Below are positions 51,469-63,349 of a DNA stretch of 64,000 bases, in pieces. This DNA is from Paracyclopina nana. Its lineage: Eukaryota > Arthropoda > Copepoda > Cyclopoida > Cyclopettidae. The stretch covers positions 11,408,001 through 11,472,000 of the forward strand of contig JAGUCH010000003.1 of NCBI GenBank assembly GCA_019096065.1, in the 5' to 3' direction. A program made the translations under genes and the position numbers. The notes under the pieces are model-generated. The model made no database searches. It was not told the DNA's origin and was given only the letters and a program-made list of their open reading frames with translations. Every line of letters starts with the position of its first letter. The stretch's first letter is position 1.

Positions 51469-52617
51469 CTGGGCGGAGCTTGAAGTGTAAAGTCATGACA
51501 AGGGTGTTGCGGCAAAGCTGCAAACATAGCTACTACTTTTCTTCACGAAATTGCGCAAATTCCTGCTTCAGCATGTGTACACTTGTCTCCTATGGGAATT
51601 TTCATTCAGGAAGAAGTTTTACAACGTGAAACCCACACCCGTAAGATTAATTGAAAGATGTCCTGCCTGATGATAAACTGCCGCATTTCATTATCAGGTG
51701 CAGTACATCTTGAATTGACACATGCCGAGACTAAATTAATTCCATGGTGTTGCAGCAGCAGCTAAAGGTTATTTGATATGGCCCATCATGTTAATTTAGC
51801 AAGATATCGCTGTAATGGCGTCAATCTTCGTTACCCGATGATTCAGCTCGTGTATCCATCAGCATATAAATATATGGCATATTTCACCCTTTTTGCTGCA
51901 CACAGGTTAATTTGAAAAATGGATCAGGGTCCAAGTCAAGCCTACATGCTGGACTCTGCGCCTTAGAAATCTAGGCTCGAATCATCTGCCCACTTAATCC
52001 GAAGAAGGTGGGACAAAGGTTTTAATTTTGATGATTAAGTTTGTCCTAAATAATTGCTTCTTTGAAAATGAGGACTTCATTTTCATCATGCAGATAAAGG
52101 TGAAATAAGTAGAATTCGTCGAACGAACAGGCGCAATTATGAAGCAAGAGGTTGAGTGGATTTGCAGCACGAACATTACGCGCGAAACGCAAATAGGGAC
52201 GAAAAATATAACCATTGCTCTTCATCATATTGTTCATTCATTTCATTTAACAGCTCTCACATTGTTTTGTTTTTCAGTAGTAGTTGTAGTAAAATTTGTT
52301 TCAGCAGCTCCGTGCATAGATATTTGTCTGAAGGTTGTATAAACGTCAGCAAAGTATCTGAAGTTGTTACAAAAGGACCACTCAGAAAGTGCTGCTGCTG
52401 TTTTTTTAATTGTCAGGGATGATGTTGATGATGATGATGAGAGGAAAATAGGAGTATACTTAAGATGTATATTTTTTCGCCGATGCTATCAACTGTTTGA
52501 AGAAGAAGCTGCCTTGTTCGCATTAGTGAACAGCAAAGACGCCAATGGATTAGGACTGTCTTCGACCTAAAAAGGAGGAGACAACAGAAGGTACATTTTG
52601 GCGGAACAACGTAGCAA

Positions 52618-54596
52618 CTAGAGTAGCTCTTTATTTTCATCAATGCTTACGGATGTGTCAAGTTTTCCAGGTAAAAGGGCGTTGTAAGTCTCCTCAATGA
52701 GAGTTTTCCTGCAATAAAAAGAGGGGGAAAATCACAATTATGCACAGAGTAGATGTATGTATGACTAATAGCGAAAAAGTTATATAAGTAGCTCGGATCA
52801 TAAACTTCTCCCTTTTTTAGTGCCATAAAAAATCTACAACTAATGACTTTTGATTATGCACTAGTGAAAAAGGCGAATTTCAAAGTAGTGGAAAAGGAAG
52901 GCAACCTTGGCAAGTTTTGACAGCTACCCTTTTTCATGATTCTTCAAGGTAAATTTTTAGCATCGGACTCGACAGCAGTTGGCAAAAGTGGCTTACTTTG
53001 AATAAATTCCCCCCGCAGGTGGCAAATCTTCAATTCCCTCCTTCTCCATCTCTTGAAATACTAAAGAAAAAGAAATGTCATTGCCACTTTCTTCGATAAT
53101 GTCTGGAACAGAAGAAACCACAATTAATGACGCTCATCTGTTGGCAATGGAAAAAAACAGATACCTGTAACTCTTTGCTTGATCAATGCGTTGAGTTCCT
53201 CCTCTTTACGAACTGCTTCCGGATCAACTTTTGGTGCTCCCGGAAATGCAATTATAATGATGCTCATGTTGTCCCTACTTCCCTGCAAAAATAGGGGACA
53301 AGAGAGTGAGTCACAGCAAATCAAAATGCACGAGGCCTTTGTCACGGAGAGCGTGTGCACATACCTTGTGAAGACACGTGTCTATGACCTCATTCGCGAT
53401 CTGCTCCAGGTTATCGGTGACTCTCATTCGTGCTGCTACAAAACTGCAAATGTCCTCGTTGGTCATGACATCCCAAACGCCGTCGCAAGCCAAAACTAGA
53501 AACTCGTCCTTGTCGTCCCTGGCCTTCATGTAGAACTCGGGCTCGGGGGAGACCAGCTGCTCAGTTGGTCCTTTTCCATCCACGTTCTTATACTCGAAAT
53601 CACCCAAGGCCCGAGAGACTGCCAAAGACCCATTAACCCTCTGAATCATGACGGTTCCACCGGCGTTCTGGATGCGCTCCAACTCCGGAGGGTTAGAGGG
53701 TTTGTGGTCGAGGGTGACCAGAAGGGGCTTGCCACCATCCCCGGACAGGACTCCACGTGAATCGCCACAGTTGGAAAAAATTGTGTACTTCTCCGAAATG
53801 AGGACGCAAATCGCTGTTGTGCCCGACCTGTCCTCCCCGTTGGCAACCTCAGGAATTTTTCTGGAAACAGATCAGCATTTAAAGGCTGAAATCGAGTGTG
53901 CCTAGGATGGCTTGGCTGCATTGAGGCGTAGCTTCACCATGGCAACATTAAATGACTAATATTTGATATCACGATAATGCCAACAAGAGATCAATACACT
54001 GATAAAATTAGATGTAGAAACCGTGTCCAAATTTGATCACGTTGAAAGGGAAGACAGCTTTTTAATGAGCTCATCTGTAAGAATGTCCTGATTGAAATCT
54101 TGCCAAAGCTGGTTCCAAGAGGATCCAGTTTTTAAGTGGTCAACGCTAAAATGATCAAAGTTTCGGCCAAGAAGTTTCATCTTGAACCGATCTCCGTCCG
54201 GACTTAAAAAAATAGCAAAAAAAAGAAATTCGGGTACCTCAGCTTTTCGTCCAGATCCAGAAATCCCTTCAAGATCCCCGACTTGACTTTGTCAAAGAGC
54301 TCGTCCTCTGACAGCTCGTTCTCCTTCTTGAGCGAGTCCCTGAACTCGTCCGAGCTGGCGATGCACTCCAGAAGGTGATTGGAGCAATGAAAAGACACCC
54401 TCGAGCCCGCGTGCCCGTCGAAAACTGCGAACCAGGAGAAGTTGTCACCAATGTCCGGAATGCCGATGACGGCCGAGTGGGCGTCCTCCATCTCCAGCCT
54501 CCAGCCTTGCATCGAGCTGAGGCCGTAACGGAGGCCAGCCCCCGACTTGGACTCATTGTACTTCTCCGTTTTGGGCTTCTCCAAAAAGGCCCCCAT
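52618..54596 (-). CDS. alph: PP2C-type serine/threonine phosphatase (PPM1A/B-like, alphabet)
   Basis: Metal-dependent protein phosphatase that switches off stress-kinase and related signalling in animals. Five exons on the minus strand: 54596-54238, 53860-53365, 53282-53165, 53060-52997, 52708-52618; 375 residues, phases consistent and close to the family length of about 380. The start [12 protein letters not shown] is the conserved N-terminus, including the usual myristoylation-type MG. The catalytic motifs are RLEMEDAH (E37, D38), VFDGHAGS (D60), [19 protein letters not shown] and SRDNMS, so all metal-binding aspartates are present. The helical C-terminal extension ([24 protein letters not shown]) is the PPM1A/B-specific tail. 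The last two exons are short and were placed by phase and family resemblance. Confidence 0.93.
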
Positions 54597-57140
54597 GTTG
54601 TTTGGTCGTTCACTTCCGCTCCTTCAAGCCGCCATTCAACGCCTAAGATGGGATTTGTTTACGTTTGCGATTCGCCGTTGCGATTTGGCGAACAAATTGG
54701 CTCGAATTATTTCCCGACTTAGCCAAGTCTGCTAGTTTTACTTAACGTAGTAGATTTGGACGGCAGAGTTACCAGACCATGTGAAGGGCCTGAATGTGGC
54801 GTTTTCCGCCAATATGGCGCCCAGTCATTCTGATCGATGACAACTCGGCCAAGAAAGAGGCCGAGGAAAGCTGAAATGGCGAAACTCGGCGAATGGCACA
54901 TTTCCACAGTTTTATCGCCAATTTTTACGAATTTTCCCAGTTTTTTAGAGCAAATCTCAGCTATATCGCTCACTTTTTCAATATTTTATTCAAGCCCTTT
55001 TTCCCGAAATCGAGCCTGTTAAACTGTGATAAACGCCATGACATTGCGTCCAACTTGAGAAAAACACACACAAAAAGTCAGAAATGATACGAGGAAATTT
55101 TCGGTCGGCCTTATCATAGTGTAAACATTGATGACTAATCGTCGGAAAATGTACGGATCTGGCAGCGCTGTTGCTCTCAAGCAAATCGTGCATGGGTTTC
55201 CCTGAGTCACTTTTACGCTGGATCAACCTCGCGCTCGAAGCGCTTTGAGGCAGCGCAGCACTAAACGCGAGCAATTTTATGGCGCAGTTCTTTTTTCGGC
55301 TTAGAAGAAAGGCCTGGGATACTTTTAGATGAGAGGTTGCGTGAGGCGCGTCAAGTTGCGTCGGAACATTTGGCGCTGCTGTCAACGCAACTTCCGCGAC
55401 TTTTGTTTGCGCTTCCACTTTAGCAACGACGATTTCCGTCGCCGTCGCCGTCTTATTCGTGGAGGATCCTCGGCAAATATTTGAACAGAACTTTTCCAGC
55501 TTTTTTTATGAGTAGTCAAGAAAGTTTTTGCAATTCTTCTTCTCATTCTGTTTAAACAATTGACTATAATAGCGCTGTTTGCATTTCTCGATAGCTTTCG
55601 ATTCAATTCGATTTTGATCTTTTTTTCTATCTATTGCCAATTTTTTAATATATTTGGAAAAGGCTAGAAAAACAGAGGGACTTTTATAAAGTATGCAGTT
55701 GACATGCACCACATCCAATGTTTACACTTGCAATTTCAAGTGAAAGTCATTGAACTTTCTATTTTCCCACATTTATTTAGATTATTACATGAGCCAAAGT
55801 TTGCCAACACACACCACTGCTAAATAGCTACTATGTTTAGCTTTTATGCGTACGTTTATGTTTGGCAAACAACAATCAAAAATTAATTCAAATCTCAAAA
55901 AGAGATTTACTCTCATGCTAATTGCCAGCCAGCAGCCCTAAAATGAAAACTATTATTAGGAGCAAATTTGCATAAAACCACCAGTGCAGTGCTCAGTTCA
56001 GCTTTCTAAAATTGCAAATCACGGCCTTTGTGCATTGCTACAACGGCGAATGTATTCATGATTATGCAGCAATAAAAGCATTGGAAGTGTCACTTCCACC
56101 CCGACACGACAACTACGTTGCGAAAGCACCCAGTGCATTTATGTGAACTGTTTGCAAACTGGAGCTTTACAGCAACTATTTTATTGCCCCTGGCCATAGC
56201 AGCTAGAACGGTATGTATACTACTACGGCTGCTGCTGGCTGATTGCTGTAAATCCTCTTTAGTCCCATGTGTACAACTCGTTTTGTGACATGACCATATA
56301 TACTAAACGGTGATTATTGATCCCCCCCGCTTCCATCAAACTACAGTTATAATGGAGCAGATTTTGATCCGATTGTTTCACCATTGCATATGCTCCTTGG
56401 GGATCGATTCAATTTTTTTTCATACTATGTAATAGAAAACGCACTTGTTGTGCCTCTATTATTATTGTGCTGCTTTAGCGGCTTGGAAACAGATGGGCTT
56501 TCACAATTTGCCCCTTCACATTTATTTGCCAAAGTGATTAAACTGCAAATCCGAAATGCAGCAGTTAAAAAGCCTTTGAATCCATTCATTCCATTTATTA
56601 TTCATCATTGGAAATAATTATCTCGAGCTCGAGCTGCAGGACAATTATTGTGGTAGTATAACAGGGGGAAAAGCATTTTGGCTTTCTCTCCTGATCATCG
56701 AGGTTTTTGTGTGTGTGGTGTGAAGTGGTCTCTTTCTGTAATATGTTCCAATCCATCACCATTCATTTCCCCCCCATCGTCATCACCATATAAGTCATAA
56801 TGACACGCGCGCGCTTGCAGTGAGCAAACATGAAGATCGGCGACAAAAACGAGGGCTAAAAAGTGAAAGCTCATATACTCGGATGTACAATGGAGTGGAG
56901 AGAGGCTGGAGGAGGAGATTGATGAAAACAATCTGAGGAAATTACAAATTGGCCCTCCTCCTCCTCTGTGTGTATGCTCAATGCAGCTTTGGAGCCCCAA
57001 ACGGACGACGACGAGCTCCATCATCAGCTGGTTGAGCAAACAACGACAAAGTGAGTGGCCTCATACTGCTAGCGTAGTAGTCGTTCCAGGCAAGAGAGCC
57101 ATGCTATTGAGCATTTCACATTATGTCTGCTCGCTCCTCA
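54597..57140. other. Gene-free region upstream of the phosphatase gene
   Basis: It must hold the phosphatase promoter near 54600-54750; no TATA box is visible. The patch at 55150-55480 is GC-richer but has no convincing exon. The remainder is AT-rich with scattered short ORFs. Confidence 0.45.
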
Positions 57141-57141
57141 G

Positions 57142-58372
57142 GTTACATATTCCCATAATTGACTGCTTAGTCAAGTTAAGTTTGGTAAAACATTAAGCTT
57201 CGTTCAGTTCCGTGCTCAGATATTGATGCTGGTAGATCCTAACTACGCTTAATTTTATGTAGTACGATAGCTTGCATGCTAAGCTGAGTTAAGTTGCTGA
57301 ACTGAACTTTATTACAGAAAGCGTTCTCAGATGCGAAGCAACGGAAGCTTGTTTTATTGAGGAAAGCTAAGTAAGCTTGATGATATCAAATGCGTTGGCG
57401 CGTCAGCAAAGCAACCACCTTAACTTTGCAAAAACCAACTGAACTCAGCTGGAATGAGCTGAACTTAACTGTTCTGCTAAGGTTACTGTTTTAGCAAGGT
57501 AACCTGACAAAAAGTTCAATCATGGGATCGCCCTGTATACGGTATATAGTATACTTCTTGTGGGATTAGATAGCGAAAACAACTCGAACCGCGCGAGATC
57601 TCTTGAAAGGCTCAAATAATCCCTGCTTGAATTAAGCCGCACAATTATCGCAGCCCTTCGTGTCGAGCGGGTATTACATGTCTCTCCATTACGAGGGCTG
57701 ATGGTTGGAAAACAACGTTACGTCACGTTACACTACAGCCGTTAAAGTCAAAAGTGCATTCTGCAATAGCTTTCATGCTCTATTGTCGGGTTTATCCTCC
57801 GGTCTCTCGTCCTCACGTTCGTTCGTTAGCTGCGAAATGAGATCTTATTGTTTGCTCACTCGAGATAAGGTTAAACGGCTCAAAGGCTATCGCATGTCTC
57901 TCCTCCGCGCAATGGCGCAGCAGAGCCTTCTTTGGAAAATCTTATCAGAGATTTTTTCACCTGCACATTCATACTTAATATATGTAGGGCGATCCCATGT
58001 TGGAGTTTTTAGTCAAGTTAACTCGCTACAACAGTAACCTTACTTGAACACTTAAGTTCAGCTCGTTCTAGCTGAGTTCAGTTGGTTTTAGCAAGGTTAA
58101 GGTGGCTGCTTAGCTGACGCACCAACACATTTGATATCAGCGGCTGATGAGCTAACTTAGCTTTTCTCAATAGAGCAAGCTTCCGTAAATTTCCAAGCCA
58201 AGTTCAGTTCGTCAACTTAACTCAGCTTAGCATGCAATCTACTGTACGACATGAAATTAAGCGTAGTTAGGATCTACCTGCATAAATATCTGAGCACGGA
58301 ACTGAACTAAGCTTAACTTTTTTCCTAACTTAACTTGACTAACTCGTCAATATGGGAATATGTTACGCTTCT
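57142..58372. mobile_element. Inverted pair of family D arms (fold-back, 1.2 kb)
   Basis: The arm at about 57147-57536 and its reverse complement at about 57987-58366 surround a 450-bp unique core. Both inner ends keep AGGGCGATCCC, while both outer ends have the same altered sequence (ACATATTCCC). The core has a 110-codon ORF on the plus strand that resembles nothing known. Confidence 0.65.
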
Positions 58373-58379
58373 TCACCGA

Positions 58380-59655
58380 TGCATGCAATAGGCGTTGGGC
58401 AGCAAATTCAAAAAAGTCACTTCATTTCAGCCTTGGGAACTGAAAACTAATGTCAAAGACATCATATTAGCGTCTCATATTGTGGCCATCATTTGATTTC
58501 AACAAGTATTTTCTCCAACAGATTGGCTTTTTTGCTAAAAAAAAACCTGGTTCATCACAAGCTATGACTCAAGTTAAGTCTCTCATTTTTGGGCTCAGTT
58601 CCCAACACTGAAAATAAACGACGAATGGAAAAAGGTTAAAGCGTTGAGCACACCTCATTAAATTACCAGAATTCCTCGTTCCCACTCCCAATAAAAGTCA
58701 TATCTGGTAATCGTCGAGGAGGATTGTTAAAGCGTGACGCGCGCGTGAAATATTGGCCAAGAATAGCAAATCGAGGTTCCACCCACACCTTTAGGGACGG
58801 CACACGCCCTTCCATTATTATTGCCAGCAATGTCAGTCCCTTTAAGACTCATTTCCTTCGCGCGCGTATTAAGCCTCGTTATGGCCGCAGTTAGAGTTGA
58901 CAACGTGGAAATGTGAAAAGGATTAACTCAATTGTTCAGGTACTTGCCCACCATTGACAAATATTTGGGTGTAGTCCATTTTTTCCTCCACGCGGATCAT
59001 CCACTAATAATAGCAGCTATAGTATAGGAGTAGTAGCGTATACATAAATTGACGTCAGCCTGCGAAAAAGCTGATAAAAAAGTCGCAATCTAGGCGTCAC
59101 CTTTCTTATCTTCTTCGTCAGCTCTCTAACCGAAGCTGTCATGATGTTTTGAAAATGTTGAGCACTGTAGGAATCAACTTTTTGAGGTTTCCACATCTTA
59201 CCACAACACAACAGTGACATTTTAATCCATCTGGCAAATCAAACTTGACAAATGAGGAATTCAGAGATAAGAATTGAGCTCTGCTGATTGAGCATTATCC
59301 ATGCTGCTATAGAATGTCGAAATACGTCCCAAGGGGCTGTATTTATATGTACTAGTAGTACGACGGATACGCGTGACTTTCTAGTGAAAAATACCCTATA
59401 AGTACAATTACAGCCCTCGCAGGCTCGGACTAGTAAAGCTGTACTCGAGTTTTCCCCTTTTAAAATCCTCGCTCAGCTATTTAATGACCCTACTTTACGT
59501 GCCCCAGCTCGAAATAAATAACTATTATGTGCCAGTGAAATTGTAATGTGGTACAATCCAACAATTTTATGTCCCTCCTTTCGCGCTACCACAATTTACA
59601 TTCTAGCATATCAAGCCATGAATTGTAAATTGGAATTTTGAAGGACTACTGCTGA
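58380..59655. other. Gene-free stretch
   Basis: No gene recognised. It includes a few GCGCGC runs near 58738 and 58860 and AT-rich filler. Confidence 0.45.
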
Positions 59656-59661
59656 CTCTTA

Positions 59662-60459
59662 AGGGCGTTCCCATGTTGACGAGTTAGTCAAGTTAAGTAA
59701 GGAAAAAAGCTGAGCTAACTTATTTGTCTTACCTAACGAAAAAAGTTGAGCTCCACGAATTTATACTATTAGCAGTCGTAGCTGATAAGGACTGGTGTTA
59801 TTTTATCCATCTAGGATTGACTAAACTAATGCAACTTTGGAAAGAATCCACCGAAATGATAGACCTGGTAGAATGCTTTAGTCAACCCTAGCAGGCCGGC
59901 TTTACCTGCTGTAAGACTCGTCCTTGCGTCAGGGCAGACTAAACTAAAGGAAGGTTGGCCACAAAGGCAAATCAAAATTGATTTAGTCAGCCCTAGCCAG
60001 CGTGCGCTAAACTTGACCGACGCGCCTACCTGATACGTATGCTAATCAGATGCGAAGCAGAGCTCTAGATTTTGATGAGAGTATCTCGTTCTCAACAACA
60101 GCGGAACTTTTTCGGGAAATTTACTAAGGTACAACAGCTCAAACTACAGCCCCGATCCGAATGAAAACTTGATGTGTTCATGGTTTACCAAATAAAAAAT
60201 AAAAAACGGTGGCACAAAAATTGGCAAGTGTTGTGTTTTTTTGGACTGATTTTTGAGATCGATCTACTCATCAAAATCTACTGCTCTGATGAGCATCATC
60301 AGAAGCTTGCTTTGCTAAGAAAAGCTAAGTAAGATCAGATCATCAGCTGCTTATGTCAAATGCGTTTTTTATTGGCACAGCAAACTGAACTTAACTTTCA
60401 AGTTAGATTATTCCTTTTGTAATGTAACTTGGCTAAAAATTCGAATATCGGGTCGCCCT
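59662..60459. mobile_element. Family D MITE with a family C fragment and other sequence inside
   Basis: It begins AGGGCGTTCCC and ends with the inverse GGGTCGCCCT. A TIR-less piece of family C (about 59725-60047) sits inside, followed by about 270 bp of unrelated sequence. This repeats the D-contains-C arrangement at 24720-25554, with different breakpoints. Confidence 0.65.
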
Positions 60460-62081
60460 AAAAAAGCGATTTGTTTTCAATCAAAAAGAATATGCACATC
60501 TCTAAAAAGATGGCTCTGTAATATTTTGATGATGCCATCTGTGCTGTGGTTTGATTTTCCTCAAATTGGCTATGAGAAAGATGCACAAAAAAGCAATTAT
60601 TTGTCTTCCTTTTTTTGAAACGATCTAACTTTTAAAGGTATGGCTAAATATTTACGTAGAAGGCAAAATATCACAAGATAAGACTTATGCAGCTCTCGTT
60701 CCTCAGTGACCTTTAATTCCATGCAAATAATCATCTCTTGCTCAAATATTCGACTGACAATTTAGAAAAACGACCTCATCGTTAATTTATTTGTAATGGT
60801 AATTGTCGGTTTAACGCAGCCATGGAATGCAAAAAAAAATGCCATAAAAACGAATCCCGTATTAACTATAACAAATAATTTATAACAAATGCGAAAAAAG
60901 CAAGTGCAAACAGGGATCATCGGGAAGAAAAGTTCGCGAGCTGCTGCATTGAAAAAGCCTCTGTTTTTCTTTTGCCGATGGTTATGCTTAATTGCTCTTT
61001 CTTGAAATGCCGAGACCTTTTTTAGCTAGTCTCTGATCAAACAGCAACCCCTAGCTCTTGAGTGGTTGGTCAATAGACAAACATTTATTTAATGGGTATT
61101 ATTGACACTACTCTCATCCGTTTTAGGCAGGAAGAAAACTGCAGCCTATTCATCGAAAAAGTTGCGTGAATTGGCGTCCTTCTTTGGCAATTATTAGCCT
61201 TACGGCTTTGCTAAAACACACAAAACTGCAGTCGTGTGTGCCCACGCAATATAAGGGGTTTTCCCGTACGCAGCCAAGGCAAATATTTTCATATGTGCTC
61301 CAATTCATGGCAAGTTTGCTTTTTGCGTATTATATGCAATCAGTTAAACATATTGGGCAATTTGCGCGCGGCCTCCGCAGACTTATTTGCGTTTGGCTTT
61401 CGCAAAATCCGCAAATTAAGCATGGACAGAAAGGGCTGCTTTTTTGGTGGGATCATGTATTGGTGAGTGCTACGAATTTTGGTCGTCCGCTTCGTCGCGT
61501 TCTTCGTTGCTGCTTTCGACTGTGGACCTCAATCTGCAATCGACGAATGCGCGTGCGCGCGCGCGCGCACGCGCGCGAGTTGCTCCTCCGAAACATGATA
61601 AGGGCCCCGCAACAACAACAACAACAACAACGGCAACAGCAGCATATATTCGAAATAATTTGGAGAAAAGTGACGAGACGACACTGTATATTTGCAATTT
61701 ACACTATGATAGTAATAGTTTAGCTTTCTTGCGTTTTCCAACGTATATATGCATAGAGGACACGTAATGGCGCGAGAACGACGAAAACACACTGTTTTTT
61801 GACACTTTTGACTTTTCGCTTTTGTGGCACGTTTTTCTTGGTAGTTTTTGTCTAGTGTACAACGATGTAAGTAATTAAAGTTGCTCAAAAATGTGGGGTG
61901 GAATGTTGAGGGATTTTTGAGGGATTACAACAAATTCAATTCTAGTTGCCTAGATTTTTTCAGCATAAGTAGCCGTGGAGTGACAATTTTGTATAATTAT
62001 TTAGCATGGCAACAAAAAATGACTAAATGCATGTATGTGGTTACTTTTTTCGAGAGTGAGAGAGAAAAAAAGATGGTTTTT
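60460..62081. other. Gene-free stretch with microsatellites
   Basis: It holds an alternating GC/GT run at 61549-61577 and an AAC/CAG-type repeat at 61611-61643. A 185-codon ORF on the plus strand (61166-61723) opens with GTG, crosses both repeats and has no recognisable domain, so I do not call it. Confidence 0.5.
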
Positions 62082-62478
62082 AGCTCGTTCTCATATTTTT
62101 CTAGCTAGGCTCCTGTCATGTTAAGCGAGGCTCTTTGGAGGCGCATATCTCAACAACTACTGAGAAGAAAAGCACCAAACTTGGTAGAATTCGTCATTGG
62201 ACCCTATTAATAGTTCACGTCAAAATTCATCCGGATTAAAGACCGATTAACAGAGGCCATTTTTTCCCGCTATAAATGTTATGCAAAGCTGCCTTGCTTC
62301 AAATTATGAACGGCCTCTAGTTGGGAGCCTCGGATATTTGGCACACAGCCATGGATAGTCTAACTGAAGAATCCTACCAAGTTTGGTTACAATCGGCTCA
62401 GCAACTGCTGAGGTATGAGCTTCCAAAGAGCCTCGCTCAACTTTAAATAGCTTTGCTTAACTAATATGAGAACGAGCT
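62082..62478. mobile_element. MITE family E, copy 2
   Basis: Homologous to 25985-26377. Ends are GCTCGTTCTCATATT and its inverse AATATGAGAACGAGC with TA on both sides, consistent with a Tc1/mariner-type duplication. Confidence 0.75.
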
Positions 62479-62680
62479 ATTATTTGTTATTGCACCAGAA
62501 GAAAGAGGGTGGTAAAAAAACCTTGGACATATTTCGCAGAGCTCATCATCAACTTGTGAAGAATAATCGGCTATGATAAATGGTTATTATATAAAATCAC
62601 ATGTAGTAGTAGTAAATTGTTAGAAGTATTTCAAGTTATCTCTCACGATTTTCTCTCCTGGTTTTCTTTCTTGCGTGGAC

Positions 62681-62842
62681 TCAGCGCGCGGCCGAGGACG
62701 AGGCCGCCGGCTGATTTTGCCCGCTGTGATGATGATGATGGAGGCCGCCGCCGGCCGAGGCCGCCGATCCCGCAGCCGCCGTGACCCCGACGCCCCCCTC
62801 GAGGCTGTAATTGGGGGCAGGATGGCCACGGTTGTCCCACCA
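62681..62842 (-). other. In-frame open extension after the FoxA-like stop codon
   Basis: After the TGA at 62843-62845 the same frame stays open for 53 more codons to a TGA at 62681-62683. The stretch is rich in Ala, Gly, Ser and His (containing GGGLHHHHHSGQNQ), like the protein itself. It could be a GC-rich 3' UTR, a readthrough extension or an alternative exon: a good acceptor, CCCCCAATTACAG, lies within it. Confidence 0.4.
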
Positions 62843-63349
62843 TCAGAGGTGGTTCGAGTGGGTCGAGGTGGGGTGCACGGGGTAGAGCGGGGGCGGGTAG
62901 TACATGGACTCGTGGGAGGCGTGGCTGAACTGCCCCACGTTCCCGCCCCCGTTCCCGCCCCCGCCCAGCTGGCCGTAGTCGTAGTGGCTGACCACGTCGG
63001 CCGCCTTGGGGTCGGCGAGGCTGCCGCCCCCGGGTAGGAACCTGTGTATGGAGAAGGGGTTGGTGGTGTTGGCGAAGTGGTGCATGTCCGAGGCCTTCAT
63101 CGGGTCCATGAGGAAGCGGTTGTGGGCGAGGTGGAGCGAGGAGGACATGTCGTTGTACTTGTCCAGCTCGCCGCCGTTACCGCCGCCGCCGCCGCCACCG
63201 CCGCCGCCACCGTTGTTCAGCACGTCGTGCTGGTAGCCCGATTTGATGACGTTGTGCGAGTGGTGTGGCAGGGGCGTGGCCACTGGAAGTACGAGGTGGT
63301 CCTCCTTGAATTTCGAGTCCGACAGCTGGTGCATCAGGTGATTATTTCC
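62843..63349 (-). CDS. fkh: FoxA/fork head-like transcription factor, last exon (partial)
   Basis: One exon on the minus strand, opened by the acceptor TTTATAG and closed by TGA at 62843-62845; about 168 residues. The forkhead DNA-binding domain is not in the window and must lie to the right. The assignment rests on the C-terminal conserved blocks of FoxA proteins: TNPFSIHRFLP, then a short stretch ending SHYDYG, and a terminal MYYPPPLYP. A run of 11 glycines near the start comes from a GCC-type repeat at 63175-63213. FoxA factors open chromatin in gut and salivary-gland development. The tail motif is short, so another Fox subclass is possible. Confidence 0.65.
   Translation of the reverse strand, partial: GNNHLMHQLSDSKFKEDHLVLPVATPLPHHSHNVIKSGYQHDVLNNGGGGGGGGGGGNGGELDKYNDMSSSLHLAHNRFLMDPMKASDMHHFANTTNPFSIHRFLPGGGSLADPKAADVVSHYDYGQLGGGGNGGGNVGQFSHASHESMYYPPPLYPVHPTSTHSNHL

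Larger units (their letters stand above)
49436..52617. other. Intergenic region between sine oculis and the phosphatase gene
   Basis: No gene recognised. It contains the family B copy at 50806-51213, CTCF-like cores at 49671-49683 and 50137-50150, and a 40-bp inverted repeat at about 51429-51468. Several ORFs of 60-90 codons are AT-rich and look like chance. Confidence 0.5.

Noticed and set aside
51930-51995. tRNA-like words (GGACTC, GGCTCGAATC)
   Set aside because: The T-arm stem does not pair and no acceptor stem can be formed. At most a decayed tRNA-derived fragment.
54990-55606. Minus-strand ORFs upstream of the phosphatase gene
   Set aside because: Lysine- and arginine-rich peptides with no domain, no splice partners and no similarity recognised.
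56384-56617. 77-codon plus-strand ORF
   Set aside because: AT-rich, no signals around it and no recognisable motif.
61166-61723. 185-codon plus-strand ORF
   Set aside because: It opens with GTG, runs through two microsatellites, and has no domain, no splice support and no coding-like codon bias.
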